Part shown: in pieces, positions 45,022 to 51,580 of the stretch
How the letters are laid out: each line of letters opens with the position of its first letter
Numbering within the stretch: position 1 is the stretch's first letter
Origin: Silene noctiflora
Lineage: Eukaryota > Streptophyta > Magnoliopsida > Caryophyllales > Caryophyllaceae
Assembly: GCA_009801015.1 (NCBI GenBank)
Contig: VHZZ01001501.1
Span: 44,841-96,420, forward strand
Direction: 5' to 3'
Length of the DNA stretch: 51,580 bases
Notes under the pieces: model-generated
Told to the model about the DNA's origin: nothing
The model's input: only the letters and a program-made list of their open reading frames with translations
Databases searched by the model: none
Program-made: the position numbers and the translations under genes

Positions 45022-45545
45022 CATATGAGTAGCCGAATAGAGATGGTCAACAGGATGGGCCAGAGATAAGGAGCTTGAGCACGATATTAAAAGTAGTTAA
45101 TGTCGGTCGTGCCCAAGCTGGGCTGGAAAAATTATCCCGAGTAGTTGAGCACAGCCCAGTTGGTATATAGCCTTTTTACGACGAGGTTAACGGGCTTAAC
45201 CCAGGCCAGGCTCAAGGAAGAGCAGCACTGACCCGCCCTTAGTCCCAATGCGAGTTGGGCCAGGCCGGCCGCCAAAATATGGTCTAATATGGCGGGTTGA
45301 GTCAAGCTAGCTTGCCATGTTAGCCTCCACTATTTATGAGCTTTGATTCGTACTCAAAAATTAATTACAAAATCCATAATTTACCATTCTTACCCAAATA
45401 AATTTCCCCTCACTCATTTAAACTTAATTAAAAGTTCATAATTTACTGTTCATATATCTCCATCTTAACTATTGTACTAACTACAACGATTCCGTATCAA
45501 AATTGCGAATATTAATTGTTTTGACTTTCCACCTCTGGATACTGT
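45022..45545. repeat. GGGCT/GCCCAG-rich low-complexity region
   Basis: GTGCCCAAGCTGGGCTGG, GAGCACAGCCCAG, GGCTTAACCCAGGCCAGG and GGGCCAGGCCGGCC recall a second class of degenerate plant repeat built from GGGCC-type words. The tail from 45330 is AT-rich spacer. Confidence 0.4.
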
Positions 45546-45690
45546 GGTGGAGCGAAGGGGAGGAGGGCTAGCAAGGACGCGCGAAGGGGAGGAGGGCTAG
45601 CAAGGACGTTCGGCTCTCCTATAATATTACCCTTTTACCTTCTTTAAAAAAATTCATTTTTATTGACTTAAAATCCTGACTTCGCCTCTA
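45546..45690 (+). mobile_element. hAT-like MITE remnant with internal 29-bp tandem duplication
   Basis: GGTGGAGCGAAGGGGAGG at the left and AAAATCCTGACTTCGCCTC at the right fit the family. The block GCGAAGGGGAGGAGGGCTAG plus CAAGGACG is present twice with period 29 (45552-45579 and 45581-45608). Confidence 0.6.
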
Positions 45691-46387
45691 TCCAAATACT
45701 GAATTCAATCTGAATACTGAATTCAATTCATGAAAATTACTTGTCATCAGTTTAGATTAATTGACAAGACAAGATTTTTTAACTCATGTAGAATGATCAT
45801 TTTCAGTGTTTTAGTAACTTAGAATTAAAATAGGGGAGTATGGTACCTAGTCGTCCCTTGTGTTATTATATTCCTAACCCATGTTAATTCACGACGGTTA
45901 CAGCTCAGCGCTATAAAAACGACGCTTATCATTACCTTTCCACGTGTCTTCTTACTACTGCTTTTTCACCTTTTTATCTTTTACCTTTTCTACCCTGCCA
46001 CGTCGGATAAGGAACATGAAGTTGTTCAGTTGATTAAGTAGTTCAAGAGTTAAACCATGCTTTGTGATTGGACTATTTGTATGTATATTTACTGATTTGG
46101 GACACGGTTTAAATGATATACAAAATACAAATTCTTATTTAAGAGAGGTATATTCGTCTAAAATTTAAAACGGGTCAATTATTATACTATTTATATAGGT
46201 AATATACAAGTTTTTTGGGGGGTTGCAACTTCATTTTAGTTGTTTTGTACTTGGACAAATGACAATGTACCTTGTGATCAACAACAAAATTCGATGATCA
46301 CGCCTGTGTTTATCTAGCGTATATCTGATAAAAAAATGTAAGATTATTAGGTCCTTCAGTATTCATGAAACACAAATTCTACTTTAA
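45691..46387. other. intergenic spacer
   Basis: No gene. GTTGATTAAGTAGTTCAAGAG at about 46030 is weakly tRNA-like. Confidence 0.3.
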
Positions 46388-46591
46388 GATCGTCGTACGT
46401 GCGACCAGAAAAAAAGTGACCATTTTTTGGTAAATTGTTACCACTTTTGGATAAATAGTGCCCACTTTTCAGGATGAAAAAATGTTCATTTTTTCAAGGT
46501 GGTCACAATTTACTATAAAGTCGCAACTATTTACCAAAAAATGGTCACATTTTGTTAAAAAACACGAAAAGACCGTCGCACAAGAGATTTG
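46388..46591. mobile_element. fold-back MITE with perfect 20-bp arms
   Basis: GTGACCATTTTTTGGTAAAT (46416-46435) is the exact inverse complement of 46529-46548. A second palindrome, TGAAAAAATG-TT-CATTTTTTCA, sits at the centre. The outer ends carry GTGCGAC (46400-46406) and GTCGCAC (46575-46581). The whole unit folds on itself. Confidence 0.75.
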
Positions 46592-47130
46592 TTGTTCATG
46601 AAAAATAATTATAACAATTAGATGGTATGTACGGAGAATATGATTAAGAGGTTAGAAGTACGATTCTTGATCACCATTTTTTTTTAAGTTAGCACTTGTT
46701 AATATTATTGTAAGCATTTACAGAGATTTATGACATTTACCAACATTATGATGTGATAAATCTATCCATTTAACTAAACTTTTATTAAGTAGCATGAAGA
46801 AAATACGCAATAGGTCATGCTTAATTGAAGTCTTGGTAGTTGAAGGGTTTCTATTGTGTATACGTGTAACGATAAAAGTATCATCTGCAGCAAACTGGAC
46901 AATGAATTTCTTTTCTAAAAAAAATATTTATATATTTATGCCCAATGCCAATATCGATAAATTTATGCCTAATGCCAATATCGACATTTTAATCTTAATC
47001 TTCAACCTTGATTGAAATCCATTAACTAATTTATTTTTAGATTGTCTAATATTACTCTTAATTATTTGTTTAATTATGTGATTAATGTCCAAGTCATCAA
47101 AGTACTTGCCAGTTGCTACTCCATAGTCCT
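46592..47130. other. spacer with a 27-bp tandem duplication
   Basis: TTTATGCCCAATGCCAATAT plus CGATAAA (46934-46960) is directly repeated at 46961-46985. No gene. Confidence 0.5.
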
Positions 47131-47274
47131 TAACGAAAATACTAGCGTCTTCCGAGAGGACGCCCTCCTTAAACTCAAAAAAGGAGGACCAAAATAAAAA
47201 TGAGGATGGTGCGCTTCTCCTTTGAGTGTAAGAAGAACGTCCTCTCGAAGAATACAAGTATTTTCCGTCATTAA
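47131..47274. mobile_element. hairpin MITE, about 145 bp
   Basis: The left arm AACGAAAATACTAGCGTCTT then CCGAGAGGACG, and the right arm CGTCCTCTCGAAGAATACAA then GTATTTTCCGTC, pair almost end to end over some 55 bp. The overlapping open frames (46928-47352, minus) are by-products. Confidence 0.7.
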
Positions 47275-48654
47275 CATGGTAGGATTGGTAGCATAGTGCA
47301 AATGTGCAATAGGTAATTTTGTATGGAGTATACACGGTGGGGAACCAAGCAAAGTTGGCCTAATGGTTTTTACTTTTTAGTGCTTGTTCCATGGTACCAA
47401 AGTAGATATGAATTTGTGCTTGTTCCTTAATTGTTTATTAGATGTTTGGCTAGTTAATGTTTTATTTATGTTCGCGTTTTTAGTCCCTTTTATGAACTCT
47501 TTTGAATTACGAACATTGAGATGGGATATAATTCTGGTGTAGATAGTTGTATTTAATTATTTAGGCGGAAAATTGGACGCTGCAATTTTTCATTACTAGA
47601 TCCAAAAATAGACGGTTGTATTTGAGACAAGTTTTGAGAAAAGCAATATTACTAAATTCGGGGTGAATGAGATAAATTTAACTGATCATAATATTATTTC
47701 TAACAAATATCGATAAATGTCATATCGGGTTAATCTTTTCTTTATTAGGCTTCCATGATCATAACCTTATAATTTAGCATTATTGTACTTGATTGTCAAA
47801 GAGGTGAAGGTAGGTATATTCTCATTTTCAATTTCCTCAATATAAAAACATTGTATTATATGGGTTATTACTTATTACTTATAATGCTTTTATGAATTTT
47901 TCATCAAAGAAGACTATGGGGGCCAAGCACGTGACAAAGGTAGAGGTGGGTGTCAGCTATCATGTGACTTCTTTTGCAATTTGTATGGGCTTCCTTATTT
48001 TAATTTTTATTCCTCCAATTATAAACTAAATTTTCATTTTCACTATAAAGTAGTCAAGGTACAACCCATTTAATACCCTTTTAGTTTTAAATTATGATAA
48101 AATAAAGTAAACTAGTTGGTGAAATATTGATCATATTTATGCAATTCTCAAGATATTTTTTCATCTCGGTTATATTTTTAGGTTACTTTTAGTATAAAGA
48201 ATAACTGCTGTATTAGAAGAATTATCAACTAACATGTATTTAGTTGAAATAGAATTTTGATTATGTAGAGTTTATTCTCGCCTTCGTTTTGAGCTCCTTT
48301 TAAAGCAAATAATGCATGATTTTTTTAATCCGATTTGAACTCGACCCTTACACATTTCACTAGGCTCGAATTTTCATGACACACTCACCAACCACCCAAG
48401 TTCGAGACATCCGAATAAAAAAAAACGTAAATATATAACCAATTTTATTAACTTATAAAGAATTTGTTTTTTTTGTTTATATCAACTAATTTAGTCCAAA
48501 TTCGATTTGAGTAGGATCATTAAGGCGGTAAAGCTCTCTCATATGACAACTAATACTGCTGGTCTGTTACATTTCCAGGTTTTAAACTCAAAATCTCTGA
48601 TTAAAGTAGCACACTTCCTGACCAGTTAATCTAAGTCCCCATATATACTTAAAA
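47275..48654. other. AT-rich spacer, 1.4 kb
   Basis: A tRNA-like SINE head at 48517-48600 (ATTAAGGCGGTAAAGCTCTC ... CCAGGTTTTAAACTC) is the only structure noticed. Confidence 0.35.
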
Positions 48655-49062
48655 CTAGTTTTAGACACGTGCATAAAAATGCACGGGTTGTTTTTAAAAT
48701 GTTATAGTATTTTTTTTTTCGATTTTAAATATTTTTGTTTTAATCACTATAAGTATTTGTTATGTACTACTATATATTGTAATTATTATGGTAATTGTTT
48801 TTTTTTTCAATTTTTAAAAATTTTCATTTCAATAATTTTTTTTACAAGAACTTTTAGACCTATATTTATTCTCTTGGTTAATTCTTTAGTTATTAAATTT
48901 ACTTACGTAGTGATGCATTAAAAATTAGTGAAGTAAGAAATTAATTGATCAAAATTTATGTGTGATGGTATAAGTAGTGGTGGCGTCAAAAATTTATTCA
49001 TCTCCTTAATTTAATCAGCCAATCAGAAGTCTTAAAAAGACTTGGCTTTTACATAATGTAGA
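48655..49062 (-). mobile_element. non-autonomous Helitron-like element, 408 bp
   Basis: Minus strand: 5' TCTACATTATGTAAAAGCC after A. The 3' hairpin is CCCGTGCATTTTTATGCACG, then TGTCTAAAACTAG and T. Its subterminal stretch (GACTTCTGATTGGCTG) resembles that of 9196-9688 (GGCTTTTGATTGGTCC). The frame at 48679-48921 is not a gene. Confidence 0.75.
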
Positions 49063-49084
49063 TATCTACAGTTGGTTTTTCTTC

Positions 49085-49285
49085 ACACGTGTCATTTTGA
49101 TCTGAAGTAATAAGACATAACTTTGTAACCATTTTACACCCAAATGTCACCACTATCGAACAACAAGTTACCATAAGCGGTAACACTAAACTATAACATT
49201 GTGGTTACATTTAACCATAAAATGGTTAGATATGTCCGTCTAAAACTTCATACGAAAAGTGACCATCTGAAACAAGAATCGACGA
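49085..49285. repeat. dispersed repeat, second copy of the 8319 family
   Basis: Carries TTTGTAACCATTTTACACCC, CAACAAGTTACCATAAGCGG, TAACACTA and GAAACAAGAATCGACG in the same order as the first copy. Confidence 0.6.
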
Positions 49286-49452
49286 ATAATTTGATAGGAG
49301 ATCATTTTTCTTTTTTTCTTTTTCCCAATTTCTTTATTCTTTTGACTTTTGTAGGCAAGCAAGTGAGCTTAGTTAGCCATGCACCAAAGAAAGGAGACTA
49401 AAGCGGTGGTCAAGGTAGAATCATCTTAACTCAATCACTTTCTTTGTGGGTT

Positions 49453-49535
49453 CTCACACGTGCGGCTGATTACCCACACAACGTGGGATCACGTGCATGG
49501 AGGGAGGTCACACGTATATATGAGGATAATCACGT
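49453..49535. promoter_or_regulatory. cluster of ACGT-core (G-box/ABRE-like) motifs
   Basis: Five ACGT cores in about 80 bp: CACACGTGCG, CAACGTGGGA, TCACGTGCAT, CACACGTATA and TCACGTGACT. A TATATATG stretch lies within. This density is typical of bZIP/bHLH-responsive promoters, but I find no gene start downstream before the window's repeats. The 67-codon frame across it (49444-49647) has no recognisable domain. Confidence 0.4.
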
Positions 49536-49839
49536 GACTACTTTTATCTATCATTTGGATTCTATAGAAGCCCAAAATAATAGAGTCCAGCCCACTTGTT
49601 TGTTGCGGAACTGCCAGAACAGCCCAGCTCATAACCAGCTATTATAGGGCTTTGTTTATGTAAGTCAACCTTAATACCGAAAATACAAGAAGATTTGAAG
49701 CGACCTGAGATGACCTGAAAATATAAGTATTAAGTCAAATTAATATTATATATATCAAAATAAAGAGTTCATGGTTGTAATGCTCCTTTATAATACAGAG
49801 TAACTAATTTTGAAAGATACTATTTGTTAGTCACATCCT

Positions 49840-50030
49840 CGAAAAAGACCGACCCTAGGTGATCCATACTCGAAAATGACCCTATTCGAAGTGACCAAAC
49901 CTAAAATGACTCAGAAATATGACATTTGACTGATCCAAAATCTGAAATGATCCTACCTAACCTAACCCATGAAAGAAATGTATGACAAACCCAAAATGAC
50001 CCGATCCAACCATTTACAACCTCTAGATGT
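49840..50030 (-). repeat. TCGGGT-type repeat, decayed
   Basis: GACCGACCCTAGG, CTCGAAAATGACCC and CCCAAAATGACCCGATCC blocks. Ends unclear, possibly reaching back to 49665. Confidence 0.45.
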
Positions 50031-50313
50031 GATAAATTGGTTTGAAATTACCTACATAATAGAGTTGACCATGTATCGAAAGAACTATTGGATTGGGCCT
50101 ATTTTAGTGCACATGGATTGGGCCTATTATTTTACACTTAAGAAAATTATTCAAGTTAATACACAAATTATTTGTTAACGCAATATAAAAAAACTACGTT
50201 AATGTGCAAAAGTTTTACTTTTAGAAATGCATTTTGAAATGTATTTTAACATTTGCAAGTTATACATTTACAAAATTTTTAGAATAATTGTTTGCGAAAA
50301 CCTTAAATTTAAC
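50031..50313. other. intergenic spacer
   Basis: Contains a direct repeat, ATTGGATTGGGCCTATT / ATGGATTGGGCCTATT, at 50089 and 50113. No gene. Confidence 0.4.
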
Positions 50314-50328
50314 ATATTGGCCCAAGTA

Positions 50329-50394
50329 TGTAGGGGGTTTGCCCCACTTTCGCACCCAAAAAATAAAAAATAAAAAATAAAAAATAAAAAAAAA
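50329..50394 (+). mobile_element. 66-bp retroposon stub with 15-bp target duplication
   Basis: A perfect 15-bp direct repeat, ATATTGGCCCAAGTA (50314-50328 and 50395-50409), brackets TGTAGGGGGTTTGCCCCACT, TTCGCACCC and an (A6T)n/poly(A) tail. This is the pattern of an extremely 5'-truncated poly(A) retroposon. Confidence 0.9.
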
Positions 50395-50685
50395 ATATTG
50401 GCCCAAGTAGTTGGATTATACTTAAGTGTTCAATTTTGGGTATTTTCGTTTTTTTTGGCATCCGATAATAGATATAACCATACGTCCATACATCACATTC
50501 ACGACTCGTGTTTTCAAAAGGGCCATTTAGATTTTCTTGTTAATTAATCATTTATTTGGATTTGATTAAAATTCATCTTACAAAGAATAAAAAAGGTAAA
50601 CAAAGGATTAAGATCGGAAGGGGGGTTGTACTTTAACTTCCTAAGACTTGAATCCTTGAACTAAATTGTTGTAGTAAGTTAGTAA

Positions 50686-50974
50686 CTAATATAGTGCCCG
50701 TAATATTATTACACGATATTTATAGATCTTACTAATGTTAAGAAATGTGTATCTTTTTGTGATTTTTTATATCACTAAATAGTGATATATTTTATAATTT
50801 GTTCTCAATTTATTTATTGAATTATTTTTTGGTCACAAAGATAATAATAGAATGGGTTTTCTCATGAATTGATATAGAATATACATTTATTAACAATTGT
50901 ATAATTTCTTTATATATATTGAACATCTGGAGGAAAAGTTTTCAAAATTATTTATTCCCTTAATATATAGGGGA
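50686..50974 (-). mobile_element. non-autonomous Helitron-like element, 289 bp
   Basis: Minus strand: 5' TCCCCTATATATTAAGGG after A. The 3' hairpin is ATCGTGTAATAATATTACGGG, then CACTATATTAG and T (TTAG instead of CTAG). Shorter and more decayed than the others. Confidence 0.55.
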
Positions 50975-51165
50975 TAGGGGGATTAACGTTTTTTTTATTA
51001 TTTTTATTATGAACTTTTATTTTAGAGTATATTTGATTAAATACTTTCATTCACATAAAGTCATAAATGCATAATCGTGTCCTTCACATCATTTTTTTTT
51101 TATTTTTTTACTGGATCTTACTTAAAACTGTTTTTATAACACTTTTCACGTCTTTTCATTTCCAC

Positions 51166-51390
51166 TAAACCTGGTAAACCGGTCAGGTTCGGGCTGGGTA
51201 AACTTCGAGTCGGGTCATTTTGGGTCTGTAGACTTCCGGTCGAGGTCATTTTAGGTTTGAGTCAACTATTATCAAGTTTTTTGTAAATAATAATTAGTTT
51301 GCAATAATAAATTTTGGGTTAGGTCAATTTGATTCGGGTCAAGTTCATTTTTTAAGTTCGGATGTCGGGTCAGCTCAGTTTTATCAAGTA
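51166..51390 (+). repeat. TCGGGT-type element
   Basis: Starts TAAACCTGGTAAACCGGTCA and ends CAGTTTTATCAAGTA. The core CAACTATTATCAAGTTTTTT and ATAATAATTAGTTTGC matches 44862-44898. 225 bp. Confidence 0.65.
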
Positions 51391-51486
51391 TAATTTCCTT
51401 CCTCCATATCAATCGATTGTATAAACTATAAAATGTTATAAATTAAGACGATTTTAAACAAGAATCGTGATTTTTCCGATTATAAG

Positions 51487-51580
51487 TGTAACACCCGCAA
51501 TTTCAAATTTAAGCTTTAAAAATAATTTAACAAGCTATTTAAAATAAATTACGGTTTAATCGTATTTTTGAGTGAAAATA
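51487..51580 (+). mobile_element. possible start of an LTR running off the window
   Basis: TGTAACACCCGCAATTTC resembles the TGTAACACCC start common to many plant Gypsy LTRs. Only 94 bases are visible, so this cannot be confirmed here. Confidence 0.3.

Noticed and set aside
46928..47352. Minus-strand frames of 78-135 codons
   Set aside because: They run across a hairpin MITE and a 27-bp tandem duplication; no domain and no gene context.

Overview
The window is nuclear DNA of a flowering plant. It has spliced genes with GT-AG introns, long AT-rich spacers and many short plant transposons. The repeat families (TCGGGT-rich elements and Stowaway-like MITEs that begin CTCCCTCCGT) remind me of Caryophyllales / Amaranthaceae-type genomes. 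That placement is an impression only. A run of 95 Ns (39831-39925) shows the sequence comes from a scaffold.

Four protein-coding genes are well supported: (1) 759-7120, plus strand, a 12-exon long-form tRNase Z (ELAC2/TRZ4 type, 935 aa) with a probable mitochondrial targeting peptide; (2) 18754-19395, plus strand, an intronless DREB-type AP2/ERF transcription factor (213 aa); (3) 29371-30408, minus strand, a three-exon CASP-like four-helix membrane protein (212 aa); (4) 40892-42182, minus strand, a two-exon class A GATA zinc-finger transcription factor (326 aa). They look like unrelated single genes and do not form a cluster or shared pathway.

The rest, the large majority of the window, is intergenic or intronic. 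It is a dense graveyard of small non-autonomous mobile elements, many with boundaries readable from the sequence. They include Helitron-like elements (hairpin plus CTAG ends), Stowaway-like MITEs (TA target duplications) and Tourist-like elements (TTA). There are also hAT-like MITEs (8-bp duplications), Mutator-like fold-backs (9-bp duplication in one case), a 272-bp miniature LTR element with two 72-bp LTRs, 5'-truncated retroposons with 14-15-bp target duplications, and a family of roughly 225-280-bp TCGGGT-rich elements. Nested insertions are common. No rRNA, convincing tRNA, CRISPR array or organelle insert was seen. I found no new biochemical system. The notable material is transposon architecture and where it sits relative to the genes.
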